Assembly (NCBI RefSeq): GCF_963576675.1
Contig: NC_088915.1
Coordinates: forward strand, 32,393,501 to 32,457,500
Origin: Euphorbia lathyris
Taxonomy: Eukaryota > Streptophyta > Magnoliopsida > Malpighiales > Euphorbiaceae
Reading direction: 5' to 3'
Length of the DNA: 64,000 nucleotides
Shown here in pieces: positions 1 through 11,615 of this stretch (positions are counted from its first letter, which is position 1; each line of letters opens with the position of its first letter). A model generated the notes under the pieces. The model was not told the DNA's origin. It saw nothing but the letters and a program-made list of their open reading frames with translations, and did not search any database. The position numbers were made by a program, and so were the translations under genes.

Positions 1-621
1 ACCCATACACGTGCTGGCAATTTCACCTTTGTGGGTTTTTGGCTTATAGAACTCAACAGGATAGTCAAGTTTGGCGTTTGTGGTCCTGAATTTTGTACCT
101 TTGGCCGGCAGCTTTAGCAGAGTTGCTAGATAGGATGGAGTGATCGTGATGTCCTTGCCTTTGACCTTAGTCACCAGATGGTCAACATTGTCCTTGTTAA
201 CTCTGAGGTTTGTGTAAAATTCCCTCACCAGGTGTGGATAGGTGTTACTGGGGAGAGAAAAGAGTTGGATCCATCCGTTCTTGGAGATCCACTCACAGAA
301 GGGTTGCTCTCCCTCTACGAACCCTTTAGAGAACCAACGAAAGCGAAGTACCTCACAATCCTTAACGCTGTTATATACATGAAGAAATACCTCTTCCTTA
401 GGCTGCTTGTCTTTCTTCTTTTTCTGTTTCTTTGACGGAGTTGCCTGGTCAGCTTGTGGGTTCTTGCCGGAGGTGCTGACCTTAGTTTGGTCATGTTGAC
501 CATGTCCTTGAGACTCAGTAGATGTCTCTTCGTAGTCTTGCTGAGCAGGGGAAGGAGGATTTTCATCGGAGCGGTTGTCGTCGTAACCGGCACCAGAGAT
601 ATTTTGTGAATCGTCAGACAT
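1..621 (-). CDS. Third-ORF (ORF3) protein of a Sirevirus-like copia element, N-terminal part, runs off the window
   Basis: Reading the minus strand from the ATG at 621-619 gives an open frame of 207 codons to the window edge. It matches the start of the third ORF at 8270: both share the block ending in KGEI.STCM, the F.EWI.KN stretch and the LVREFY.NLRV stretch, then a Thr-Tyr-Leu-Ala-Thr-Leu-Leu segment. This region resembles the 'putative plant transposon protein' domain found in many plant repeats (family match from memory). The first 70 residues are polar, rich in Asp, Gln and Lys. No stop or frameshift is seen, so this copy is more intact than the one at 8270, but its end lies outside the window. 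Role unknown; in Sireviruses the ORF downstream of pol is often called env-like, without proof of an envelope role. Confidence 0.7.
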   Translation of the reverse strand, partial: MSDDSQNISGAGYDDNRSDENPPSPAQQDYEETSTESQGHGQHDQTKVSTSGKNPQADQATPSKKQKKKKDKQPKEEVFLHVYNSVKDCEVLRFRWFSKGFVEGEQPFCEWISKNGWIQLFSLPSNTYPHLVREFYTNLRVNKDNVDHLVTKVKGKDITITPSYLATLLKLPAKGTKFRTTNAKLDYPVEFYKPKTHKGEIASTCMG

Positions 622-730
622 GATTCCTTGAGAAATTTTGAGAGGTTTTGGGATTTAAGAGAGAGAGAGAGAGAGAGATTGAATGCTAGAAAATTCGAAT
701 GTAAAGAGGTATGAGTGGGAATTCGTCCAC

Positions 731-738
731 TATTTATA
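731..738 (-). promoter_or_regulatory. TATA box of the minus-strand ORF3
   Basis: On the minus strand CCTATAAATAGTGG lies 110 bases before the ATG at 621, followed by a CT-rich tract (657-678) and an A-rich leader. The same order (CATATAAAAAGTGG, CT tract, ATG) is seen before the ORF at 8270. Conservation between diverged copies suggests a real promoter. Confidence 0.6.
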
Positions 739-832
739 GGAATGCCGAGTTGATCTGATAGGTCGGAATGGCGGTTTGGCATCGAGATGATCAATCGACA
801 GGAATCCTGGCATTTATGACACATTCGGCGCA

Positions 833-1261
833 TGTGTTTTCTAATAATTGCGTGCTAATATAAATTTTTCGTTTAATTACCCTGACTTAATCAATTCTTT
901 GAATTACTTAACTCAGTTTTGGTCAGCACGACCGAGAGATGTAAGACAGCTTTAGTTAGAGGCTGACTAGAACCGTTTTACTTGTGAGTTGGGAAGTAAC
1001 ACTTAAGGTCAGTTTTCAACTCAGCACTCTGATTACTCAGTGTCACCTTATACAATTTATATCCTGAGTAATTTAAGCAAACAGCACATACATATATATT
1101 GAGAGAAAAGGTTAGAAATTACTCAGCACGATTTATCCTGGTTCGGCCTCACCGCATACGTCCAGTCCCTAGAGTCCTTCCGGGCTTTTTCAATCCAATA
1201 CTGAGCTCTTTAAAGGTAGAGAAAAAACCGTTTACAAGGCAGTTGAATATGTAAGAGTATC
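833..1261 (-). repeat. Minus-strand LTR, distal part (split by the 1262-13027 insertion)
   Basis: This is the reverse complement of the last third of the LTR seen at 1262-2670, diverged by roughly a quarter to a third by eye. Shared landmarks are the GGTTCGGCC/AGGCCGAACC block near 1141 and the GAGCTCAGTATTGG block near 1200. The LTR resumes at 13033 beyond the inserted element. It ends in CA (minus strand) at 833. No Met-tRNA primer-binding site follows; the ORF3 upstream region begins at once. Confidence 0.75.
1257..1261. repeat. Target-site duplication GTATC, left copy
   Basis: GTATC directly precedes the LTR at 1262 and is repeated at 13028-13032 directly after the second LTR. Confidence 0.85.
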
Positions 1262-2670
1262 TGTTGAAACACCTTTTCCACAAGATTTTGATTTGACAAA
1301 ATCATCCATGATTAAGAGGCAATTAAATTTAGATGCTTTGATTTAATTGTACTAATATGTTTGTTCAATATTGAGTACAAAAATATATAAAGTAAAGACA
1401 GGACAAAAGTCAGCATAAGCAAAGCTGAGTGGAAAGCAACTCAGCATGACAGAATGGAAGCTGAGTGGAGTAAAACTCAGAAGCAAAACGAAGCTGACTA
1501 AAGTTGAGGATTTCTTCAGAAGCGGTTACACAGAATGGAGCTGACCAAGTATGCACTCAGCTTAGAAGTCGAACATCCGAAGATTACGAAGAAAGCTGAA
1601 TGTCAGTCAGGACAGCATGAAGGATCCGTTCACTAAAGGACAAAGTCTGCCAATCTTCTGCACCAATAATTGGAACCTCGAAGACACCTAAAAGACTAAT
1701 TCCAAGAGTCATGGGACGTTGGATTATTGGTAAAAGACAACTGGCACAAAAAGACAAGACAGACGCAAGAAGACAAACCTGACGCCTGAAGAAAACAGTG
1801 AAAGGGAATGGCGGAGCAGTCTGAAGACTAACCAGAAATTGTTCCCCAAAAGAGCCGTTTTGGTGTTAACGGTAACAACAATTCAAGGATCCAAATCTGC
1901 AATTTCCTTCTATAAAAGGACAATGAAGAACCTTGGATTATCACTGAAGCATCAAAAGAAAAATAAAAAGAGAGAAAATTCTGAAAGCACTCAAAGACAA
2001 TAAGATCTTACACCCACCTTTCTATTCTCTGTGTAAATGCTAGATTGATTGTTGTATAATCATCTAAAGTGTTCTTTAGCATAAAAAGAACAAGTCTGTG
2101 ATCAATAGGAATATTGAGAGTGTTAAGCTGAGTGTTTGGTTGTAAGCATTCAGTGGTATAGAAATCTAGGTGCTGGGTTGTAGCACTTAGTAGGAGTTGA
2201 GTAGACGAATAGAGGAAGGTACTCTTGCATATTCAACTGCCTTGTAATTGGTTTGTGCTCTACCGTTAAAGAGCTCAGTATTGGATTCAAAAAGTCCGAA
2301 GGACTCTGGGGACTGGACGTAGGCAGAGAGGCCGAACCAGGATAAGTGATACTGAGTAATCTATGAACTCTCTTTTATATTGTATGTGTTGTTTGCTATA
2401 TTTACTCAGCATATAAATTGCCTAAGCTGGCCTTGAGTAAATAAGTGGTGCTGAGTTAAGAAGCTGACCTCCAAGATTGTCATTTCTCAACTCACAAGAA
2501 AACAACTTTAGTCAACATCTGACTAAAGCTGTCTTCAAACATTTCTCACCAAACTGACCAAAAAGCTGAGTTAATAAACTCTCAAAATAACTTCCAGTCA
2601 GCTTAATTAAAACGCGAAAAAGTTATATTAGTTCCTAACCCCCCTTGGAACTAATTACTAGGGACCAACA
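1262..2670 (+). repeat. 5' LTR of the Sirevirus-like element
   Basis: Starts TGTTGAAACACC and ends CCAACA, and matches 11616-13027 almost throughout. A TATA box (CTATAAAAGGAC) lies at 1911-1918. The LTR is unusually rich in CTGAGT/ACTCAG and GCTGAC/GTCAGC words. Confidence 0.93.
1911..1918 (+). promoter_or_regulatory. LTR TATA box
   Basis: TATAAAAG in the middle of the LTR, repeated in the 3' LTR near 12266; the likely core promoter for the genomic RNA. Confidence 0.6.
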
Positions 2671-2672
2671 AG

Positions 2673-2684
2673 TGGTATCAGAGC
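2673..2684 (+). other. Primer-binding site (initiator Met-tRNA)
   Basis: TGGTATCAGAGC, complementary to the 3' end of plant initiator Met-tRNA, two bases after the LTR. Confidence 0.92.
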
Positions 2685-2732
2685 ATAAGCTCACTACTCA
2701 AAGATTTAACAATCTTGAGTTGATCCCTAAAA

Positions 2733-5700
2733 ATGGGTGAGAATAGCACTCGGTTCCTTCCAAGCAACCAAACAACACAGATACTCCCTGAGGGACTATC
2801 AATCACTAGACCTCCCCTATTCTTTGGGTCAAATTATACATTCTGGAAGAATAGGATGAAAAACTTTATTCAAGCCACAAACATGAGTGCATGGCTTGCA
2901 ATTGTTCAAGGTCCACATGTGCCATACAAAACTGTTAACGATGAGAAAATCGTTAAAAGTGAGGCTGAGTGGACAGAGGATGACCTCAGAAAATTACAAA
3001 ATAATGCTTCGGCTATAAACATGCTTCACTGTTCGTTAGATGCTGCAGAATACAATAAGATTTCAGGTTGCGAGTCAGCACAGGAGATTTGGAAGAAGCT
3101 TGAAGTAACCTATGAAGGCACAAGCAAAGTTAAGGAGTCTAAAGTCAATCAACATATGAGACTCTACGAGATGTTTGAAATGAAGGAGAATGAAGACATC
3201 TCAGAAATGAACGCAAGGTTCACAAACATTATAAATGAGCTAAAAAGGCTTGGAAAGAACTTCACTAAAGAAGAACATGTGAAGAAAATTCTGAGAAGTC
3301 TGCCCAAGAGCTGGCAAGCAAAGAAAACAGCTGTAGAAGAAGCCCAAGACTTGACTACCTACAAATATGATAAGTTGATCGGATCCCTGCTGACCCATGA
3401 AATCTCTATGAAAAACTTTGAAGCCAAAGAGAAAGAAAAATCAGAAGACAAGAAACAAAAGTCACTTGTCATGAAAGCTGACTCAACTGAAGCGGAGTCA
3501 ACTGATGATGAGGAATTGGCCATGTTCACCAGAAAGATGAAAAAGCTGTTCAGAAGAAATGATAGAAACAGCAAAAGGTCATTTAGAAGAAATGATAAGT
3601 ATAAAGCTGAGTCAAGTGACAAGTACAAGAAGGACAGCTCGAAGTCTGTCACATGTTTTGAGTGTCATCAAACTGGGCACATCAAGTCAAGCTGTCCCAA
3701 TCTCAAGAAAGAGAAGAAGGGAAGCAAAAAGGCTATGGTAGCCACATGGAGTGACAGTGACGAATCAACATCATCTGAAGCTGAGCAAAATGAAACAACC
3801 AACATATGCTTTATGGCAGATGATGGAGCTGACCGATCCCAATCTGAGCAAGCTGACCTTTCTGATGAAACTGACCAGGAGGATCACAGCAATGAGGTAA
3901 CATCCTTACTCTTACTTAGAAACGAAATGGTAAATGCCCTGAGTGACTTATATACACTAACCAAAAAGTGTAACAAAAAGATTAAGGCACTCAGCAGGCG
4001 CTGTGATGAGATTGAAGAGGTCAAGCTGAGTGACCTCCGATATCTTCTCTAGGACAACTCTGACTTGCATACCAACATGCAAATCTTACATAAGTTTGTC
4101 ACGAAGGTTCAATCTGAGTCAAAGAAACTTAGAAAGGATATCACAATGTTACAGAGTCAAGGGAAGGGCTCAAATAGAAATAAACCCCATGCTGAGTATG
4201 CAAATACTAGTCAGCATAAACAATTCACTCAATGTGAGTGTTGTGGAAAAAGGGGACACACAAAGGATGTGTGTTGGCATAACAAGCGGACTGTCCAATG
4301 TGACTTCTGCGAAAGAAAAGGGCATACCATAAAAGTATGTTGGCATGCCCAACACAATAATGCTGACCATACTCAGTTCAACCCACAAAGGGTACCTTGT
4401 TGTGATTTCTGTGGTAAGCCAGGCCACACCATAAAAGTATGCCGTCACAAGTTAAAATATGATTTTGCACCTGTTTATACTAACAAGAAAGGACCCAAAA
4501 GGAATTGGGTACCTAAAAATGAATAGTTTAAACTGCAGGTCAGCTTGACATGCGTGGAGAAGTCAAAACTATGGTATATAGACAGCGCATGCTCAAGGCA
4601 TATGACAGGTGATAAAACTCAGTTCATCACACTAGAGCTTAAACGAGGTGGAAGTGTAAGCTTTGGAGACAACAAGAAGGGTAAGATAGTCGGCTCAGGT
4701 ACTATCGGAGGTAACCCAACTATTGAGTCTGTCTCCTTAGTTAAAGGCCTCAAATACAATCTGCTGAGTGTAGCTTAGCTTTGCAAGAGCGACAGAAAGG
4801 TTGTATTTGATGATACTAAGTGTCAAATACTCGAGGGAAATACAAATGAATTAATTTTAACTGCCCCTCGTGTAGAAAATGTATACATGTTAAACTTAGA
4901 AAAACAGTTTTCTAAAAACATATGCTTAGTGTCTAAAGAGGACAACTCCTGGCTATGGCATAGAAGACTTGGGCATGTCAGCATGGACCTTCTTGCCAAA
5001 TTAGCTAGAAAGCAATTAGTTGAGGGATTACCCAAATTAAAGTTTGAAAAAGATCAACTGTGTAAAGCTTGTCAGCAAGGCAAACAAACTAAAAAGTCAT
5101 TTCATAGCAAAAATATTGTCTCAACCAAAAGACCATTGGAATTACTACACTTGGATCTTTTCGGACCTATCCAGCCACTCAGCTTGGGAGGTAAGAAATT
5201 TTCCTTGGTTATTGTAGATGATTTCTCTCGGTACACTTGGATCATCTTGCTAAGCAGCAAAGATGAATCTTTCGAGATGTTTACCACATTGATTAAAAAG
5301 CTTGAAAATGACAAAGACCTAAGAGTAGCTCACATTAGAAGTGACAATGGTGGAGAATTCAAAAACCAACAGTTTGATGAATTCTGTGAAACTAGTGGTA
5401 TTGACCACAACTTCTCTGCTCCTAGAACACCTCAACAAAATGGGGTCATTGAAAGGAAAAATAGAACCATTGTCGAAATAGCTAGGACAATGCTGAGTGA
5501 AAATAGGCTTCCAAAGTACTTCTGGGGTGAAGCTGTTCACACGGCATGTTACATACTGAATAGGGCTCTAGTTAGACCTATACTTAAGAAAACCCCATAT
5601 GAGCTTTGGAAAGGATGAAAGCCCAATATTGAATACTTTCGTGCCTTTGGGTGTAAATGCTTTATACTCAATACAAAAGACAACCTTGCAAAATTTGATG

Positions 5701-7658
5701 CTAAAGCTGACGAGGCAATCTTTTTAGGGTACTCAACAAACAGTAAAGCATATAGAGTATTTAATAAAAGAACTCAGGTTGTAGAAGAGTATGTACATGT
5801 TGAGTTCGATGAAACTGGCCCTACAGGTAAGTCAGCTCAGCCTAAAGAAGATGAACTAGGCTCAGCTTCCGCTGATCAACCAGAAGCCTCTGTGTCAACT
5901 ATACAGGAGCTGACCCAAGGTAAGCAAGAAATTGAAATATCATTTGCTGACCAATCTATTCCTGTAGAGATTGTAGAAACACCTCTTCCAAACGACTCAA
6001 CACTGCCCAAGGAAATAAAGATCCCAAGAGGACATACAGAACAAGCCATTCTTGATGCCGCCAACAACAAATTAATGACCAGAGATCAGCTTAGAAAATA
6101 CCTCAGCAATGTTGCATTCGTCTCAATACATGAGCCAAAGAACTTTGCTGATGCTGAGCAAGATGAATATTGGATCAATGCTATGCAAGAAGAGCTTGAC
6201 CAATTCACCAGAAATGAGGTATGGGATTTAGTACCTAAACCTAGGAATCAAAAGCCCATAGGAACCAAGTGGGTCTTTAGAAATAAGCTAGATGAGCATG
6301 GAAATGTGATTAGAAACAAAGCTCGACTTGTAGCCCAAGGCTATAGTCAGCAAGAGGGTATAGACTATGGAGAAACATTTGCTCCTGTTGCTGGATTAGA
6401 AGCTATACGTATATTGTGTGCCTATGCCAGTTACATGAACTTTAAACTATACCAAATGTATGTAAAAAGTGCGTTTCTTAATGGGTTTATAAACGAAGAG
6501 GTATATGTTAATCAACCTCCTGGGTTTGAAGATCCAAAATTTCCAAACCACGTTTATAAAGTCAAAAAGGCCCTGTACGGCCTAAAGCAAGCTCCAAGAG
6601 CTTGGTATGAGAGGTTGACCAACTTCCTTCTGACCAGGAACTATGTCAGGGGAAAAGCTGACACAACCTTGTTTATTAAGAAAAAGGGTAAACATACCCT
6701 ACTTGCACAGATATATGTAGATGATATAATTTTTGGTGCTACTGACGAATCTTTGTGCAAAGAATTTAGCCAACAGATGCAAACTGAGTTCGAAATGTCC
6801 ATGATGGGTGAACTCAACTTCTTCCTTAGACTTCAAATCAAGCAAGGTAAGAATGGCATCTTTATAAGTCAGTCTAAGTACACCAAGGAAATGTTAAAGA
6901 AATTCAGTATGGTAGATTGCAAACCAATATCAACCCCCATGGGTACTGATACTGTCCTATGCAAGGATGAGAAGAGTAAGTCAGTTGATAATAAACTCTA
7001 TCGAGGTATGATAGGTTCTTTACTCTATCTCACTGCCAGTAGACCGGATATTCAATACTCAGTATGCTATTGTGCTAGATATCAAGCTGACCCCAGGGAA
7101 TCTCATCTAACTGCTGTAAAAAGAATTTTTAGATACTTGCAAAGCTCAGTTGATGCAGGTCTATGGTATCCAACCTCAAATGACTTCACACTCATTGGAT
7201 ATACTGATGCTGACTATGGACGAGATAAGCTAGAACGGAAGAGTACTTCAGGAGCATGTCATTTCCTTGGAAGCTGTCTAGTATCTTGGTTCAGTAAGAA
7301 GCAATCATCCGTAGCTCTGTCTACAACTGAAGCTGAGTACGTGGCTGCTAGAAGCTGTGTTGCACAAGTCCTATGGATAAAGCAACAGCTTGAGGATTAC
7401 GGAGTCAAAACAAAGACAATAGAGATCAAATGCGACAACAAAAGTGTCATTGATCTATCTAAAAATCCAGTCCAACACAGCAGGATGAAGCATGTTAGCA
7501 TAAGGCATCACTTCATCAGAGACCATGTACTAAAAGATGAGATCAAGCTGACCTACGTGCCAACAAATGATCAGCTTGTAGATATCTTCACTAAACCCTT
7601 AGCACGAGAACAATTCAACACACTAAGGGAAGCAATTGGTATGTCAAATCCACTCTAA
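2733..7658 (+). pseudogene. Copia gag-pol polyprotein, one frame with four in-frame stops
   Basis: The ATG at 2733 opens a single frame that runs to TAA at 7656, broken only by TAG at 4050, TAG at 4524, TAG at 4776 and TGA at 5616; no frameshift is seen. Gag has a copia capsid-type N-terminus (PPLFFGSNYTFWKNRMKNFI), one CCHC knuckle (CFECHQTGHIKSSC, about 3652) and three more near 4230, 4297 and 4399. Protease: WYIDSACSRHMTG near 4570. Integrase: HHCC zinc region near 4953-5090, then D (HLDLFGP), D (SDNGGEF) and E. Reverse transcriptase: [12 protein letters not shown] and YVDDIIFGA near 6710. RNase H: YTDADY and TTEAEY near 7200-7340. Motif A of the reverse transcriptase has Tyr where the catalytic Asp is expected (6459-6461). 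The copy is therefore probably non-functional despite young LTRs. Confidence 0.9.
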
Positions 7659-7682
7659 ATAATTTTGTATGATTGAATGATT

Positions 7683-7930
7683 GCTATACTGAGTGGAAAT
7701 TTGAATGAATGTGCAAATGCCATGATAAGTAAATTAACAATAAATATCTACTCTCTATTAAGTTTAAAAATAGAAAAATAACCTCATGCTAAATAGACAT
7801 AAACATTGAGTGGTTATACTGAGTAGATACAAATGTTGAGTAAATATCCCATGCTGAGTAGATAGACATATTGAGTCTTCATCTTATGCTGAGTAGAAGC
7901 ACATACTGAGTGCTCAAACGTATGCTGAGT
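7683..7930 (+). repeat. Spacer with repeated TGAGT motif between pol and ORF3
   Basis: Nine copies of TGAGT occur in about 250 bases, mostly within the wider form A-T-(A/G)-(C/T)-TGAGT-(A/G)-(G/A), at irregular 13-35 base spacing. The rest of the spacer to 8160 shows no ORF. Confidence 0.6.
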
Positions 7931-8169
7931 TATTTAGAGATAGACAAAACATTGACACTTAACATCACGAATGCTTCGAATTCTAGCAAAATCAAGTAAA
8001 AACCCTCTCGCATAAAATGAACCTACGCGTGTAACCTCTGGCACCTTGGGAAGACGCACATTAATGGCAAATCCCATGCACCGAAGATGTCATAAATGAC
8101 AGAATTTTTGTCGGTTGAACGTCCCTAGGAAAAACGGCTAGTTAATGAATAAGGGCCGCCGTAAATCCA

Positions 8170-8178
8170 TATAAAAAG
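8170..8178 (+). promoter_or_regulatory. Internal TATA box for ORF3
   Basis: CATATAAAAAGTGG is 100 bases before the ORF3 ATG and is followed by a CT-repeat leader (8234-8248). The same layout precedes the minus-strand copy (TATA at 731-738). This suggests that ORF3 is expressed from its own transcript rather than from the LTR. Confidence 0.55.
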
Positions 8179-8269
8179 TGGAAGAATCCCCACTCTTCAT
8201 TCCTTACGCTTGTAATCTCCTGAAATCGAACTTCTCTCTCTCTCTCTAAAAACCTCAAAACCTTCAAAA

Positions 8270-11206
8270 ATGGCTTCCAGCAAAGACAAAACCCCTAAAA
8301 CTCAAACCTCGAACAAACCCACTCAGGCTGACCTCGCCGGTTCCTCACAACCAGTGAAAAGAACCATGATCAAGGTTCACAAAAAGGTTGCCAATATGGA
8401 GGTTCTAAAATGCCGATGGTTTTCTCCAAGCTTTGTCTCGTCTGAGAAACCATTCCGTGAATGGATCGAGAAGAACAAGTGGAAAGGTCTCTTCTCTCTT
8501 TCAGGAACAACCTATCCCAGGTTAGTACGGGAATTCTACTCGAATCTACGTGTTGATGCAGATGACTCTGACTATTTGGAGACCACAGTTAAAGGTCAGA
8601 AAATCATCGTAACCCATGCCTATCTAGCCACCTTACTAGATTTACCAGATGAAGGAATTCAATTTAGAACGACGAAGGAGAAAGTGCCAAAAGACACAAC
8701 CGAGAAGCTTAAGGGGTTCTGTAAACCCAAGGATCATAAGGGTGAAATACCCAGCACCTGTATGGATAAAGAACAAAAGATGGTCCACTACATGATGACC
8801 AACTTTATCTTTCCCAAACTCAGCTCAGCTTCATCCACATCAAACTTCGAACAGTGCTTCATCTGGCACATGTTGACCTACACTCCGTTCAATCTTCCCG
8901 TCTTTCTAGTTGGAGCGTTTCAACGAAGTGGTAAGAAACTCCGCTTGGGCTCTCTCATTACAAAAATTATTCAGGACAAGCAAATAGAGACGGTGAATGA
9001 AACAAGTACACTGGGAAGTGAAATCACTGCAGTTCTACTGGATGGACTGTTGTACAATCAACCCTTAAAGGGATATGAAGGAGCTGGAGATGCTGAGGAT
9101 GATGAAGAAGCTGAGCAACCAGAAATTGAGCTTGAAACTGAGCCTGCAAAAGATGTTGAGGCTCATGCTGAGTCACCTGAGACAGCTCAGCCTGAGAGAA
9201 GGAAGAAGAGAAAGGCTGTAGAAACCTGCTCAAAAGACATTCATGCTGTCCCAAAGAAAGTAAGGCTTTCATCAAAAGAAAAAGCTAAAGCTGACAAGGC
9301 TAAGGAGCAAGCTGAGTTATCTGAGAAAAGAAAAAGGCAAGAAGAGCCTGAGGATGAGGAAGAAGAAACTTCAGAATCCCCCTTAAAGAAAAGGAAAAAG
9401 GGTAACTCCTTAAAGATAGTGGAAGCTGTCCCACTAGCCTCTACTCAACCTGAAGGTCATGGAACTGACCAAGAAAAGGAAGCTGTAGAAGAAACTGAGC
9501 AACATGTTGAGCACCAAGAAGCTAATACTGAGCAGGAAAAATATCCCAATGTTGAGAAATCTCAGGATGATGCTGAGCAGAGAGAAAAAGAAAATAATGC
9601 TGTTGAGGGTCCTGTTGAGCAACTTGTAGAAGAGGAGACAGTTGCTACTGAGTCCAGTGAATGTATTCGAACTGATCATTCACCACCAAGAGCTGAGACA
9701 CGGTGAAGACTCAAAAAGAAAGTGCAAAAGCAAATTGATCTCATGGACGACTTTCCCATTGATGAGCTTGAAACTGACCTCTCTACAATCCAGTTCCAGT
9801 ACTTCTCAAATGAAACTGAGTCACCACCAGAAAATCCAGCAGAAAAACAAGCCTCTGTTACTCAGGATGAGGAACAAGCTAAAAACCCTGCAGATCCAAT
9901 TCAAACTACTCAAGTTGAGCCAACTCCTGCCTCAACTCCACCTCCAACACAACATGTTGATGACTCATCTCATCCAATCAATCAAAGTCCAGGTACCAAT
10001 CAAGGTACTCAATTTGGCAGAGAACCAACTCCTCCACCACCATCAAACTCTGTACTAGCCTCTGAGTCTAATACTGCTAAGTTTGCATACTTGAATGCTA
10101 CTGAGTCTGGCCGATGTGTCATTGCTTCTGCTTAGTCCTTGCTTCAAGATTTCAATGCTACTCAAGCTGATGGTCACCAATCTACTCAAACTGAGTCCTC
10201 CCACCTGTCAAGTATTACTCAGCTTCTGAATGAACTTCGAGGACTAAAGGATATGGTTAGCGTTATCACTACGGTTCAAACTCAGCAACCGAATCAAGGG
10301 CAAATAGCAAAACTGACTGAACTAGTACTTACAATGGCCACCCATATGAATTCGCTTGAAGGCAAAATTCACCAACTGTCAGAAGTCAATCCAGGGTATG
10401 CCACTTCTACTGAGCTTCAAAGCTATTTTGCTAAGCTAACAGCGGAACTGACCACCTCCAGCGCAACTGCCAATCCTGAGTCTGCTACATCTGCTGAGTT
10501 GCAAGACTGCTTTACCAAGCTGAATGCTGAGCTAACCAAATCAAGTCCACCCGGCAATGCTGAGTTTGCCACCTCTGCCGAACTTCAACAATGCTTCACC
10601 AAGCTTCATACTGAGCTGACCAGTACACGTGACTTAGTATCATCCTCTTCTCAGTGTACTATTGACCAATTAAGTGAAGCAGTCAGACTACTCAACATCG
10701 ACAGAGCCCAGATGGATGTTGATCCAATCTCCAACATTGAACTCATGAGCTTTTCACAAGCTATCATGAAGGCAATGCGCATCAACAATGCCCAGCGCAT
10801 GTTTTATGATTCTGCTCTGCTCAAACTGTTCCATCAAGCTTTTGGTCAGCTCACAAGCTCACTCACCTGCCTGAGCAAATCTCATGAATGCCTTCTCAGC
10901 ATGATCAGCAGCTCCCTTCGGGTTCCTAGGCATATCCAGGATGATAGTGTACCAGTCATTGATGGCTTGGGTGAAAGTACCAAAAGGCTTCAGCGCTACT
11001 CCCATTATCTCTCCTCTGCAGCACGAAATGAAACCTTCCTCTACAAACCCGATGATGGCAAAACGGGGGAGACAAGTCAAGGAGGAACTCAACGTTAAGG
11101 AGGAACTCAGCCTCAGCCTGCAGGTAATGCTTCTGGAAGCAAAGAGAAAGAGAAAGGCAAAGGAATTGCCCAAGCTGATCATTCGGCTCAGAAAAAGAAG
11201 AAGTAG
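8270..11206 (+). pseudogene. Sirevirus-like third ORF, three in-frame stops
   Basis: The frame from ATG 8270 stays open to TAG at 11204 except for TGA at 9704, TAG at 10133 and TAA at 11096, about 978 codons in all. Residues 45-260 resemble the plant 'putative transposon protein' domain (LVREFYSNLRV, ATLLDLPDEG, FIWHMLTYTPFNLPVFLVGA). Residues 265-480 are Glu/Lys-rich with basic clusters such as ERRKKRKAVE that could be nuclear signals. A Pro/Gln/Thr-rich stretch follows. Near 10396-10620 a unit of about 30-35 residues with the core ATSAELQ-x-CFTKL-x-AELT is repeated three times, probably helical. The C-terminus is Lys-rich (SAQKKKK). No signal peptide and no transmembrane segment is obvious, so an envelope role is not supported. 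A homologue starts at 621 on the minus strand. Function unknown. Confidence 0.8.
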
Positions 11207-11601
11207 AACTAGCTCAGTCAATATTAAATGTATGTGTGTTTGTTGTTTAGGTCATATGTTTTTTTTGTTTAGATCAATATAACAAGTATCAGTTTCCTTC
11301 CTGACCTGACTAATAAAATTTGAACAAACAAATCAAAAAGATTAAACACACTCAGTATGCATTAACACCAAAAAAACTTATGCAATACACTGAGAGACAA
11401 CATACTTCCAATACTGACTTAAATCCAAACAAGCTCAAAACTAAAACTAAGTCAGTATACACAAATGTCTTAAGATCTTGGAAGGTTTAGAATTAAGTTA
11501 AACACAATATATGTGCAACCCTTACAGGGGAGTCATTTCAAAAATATCAATCATGGGGTAACTTATAACTGAGTTCTATAATTATGTATTTTGCCAACAT
11601 C
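11207..11601. other. Non-coding tail between ORF3 and the polypurine tract
   Basis: No gene is visible. The stretch is A/T-rich with repeated ACTCAG and CTGACT words like the rest of the element. Confidence 0.5.
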
Positions 11602-11613
11602 AAAATGAGGGAG
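11602..11613 (+). other. Polypurine tract
   Basis: AAAATGAGGGAG just before the 3' LTR start (TGTTGAAACACC at 11616); the expected place for plus-strand priming. Confidence 0.7.
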
Positions 11614-11615
11614 TT

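Noticed and set aside
8270..11206. Calling the third ORF an envelope protein
   Set aside because: No signal peptide, no transmembrane segment and no furin-like site seen; the name would rest on position alone.
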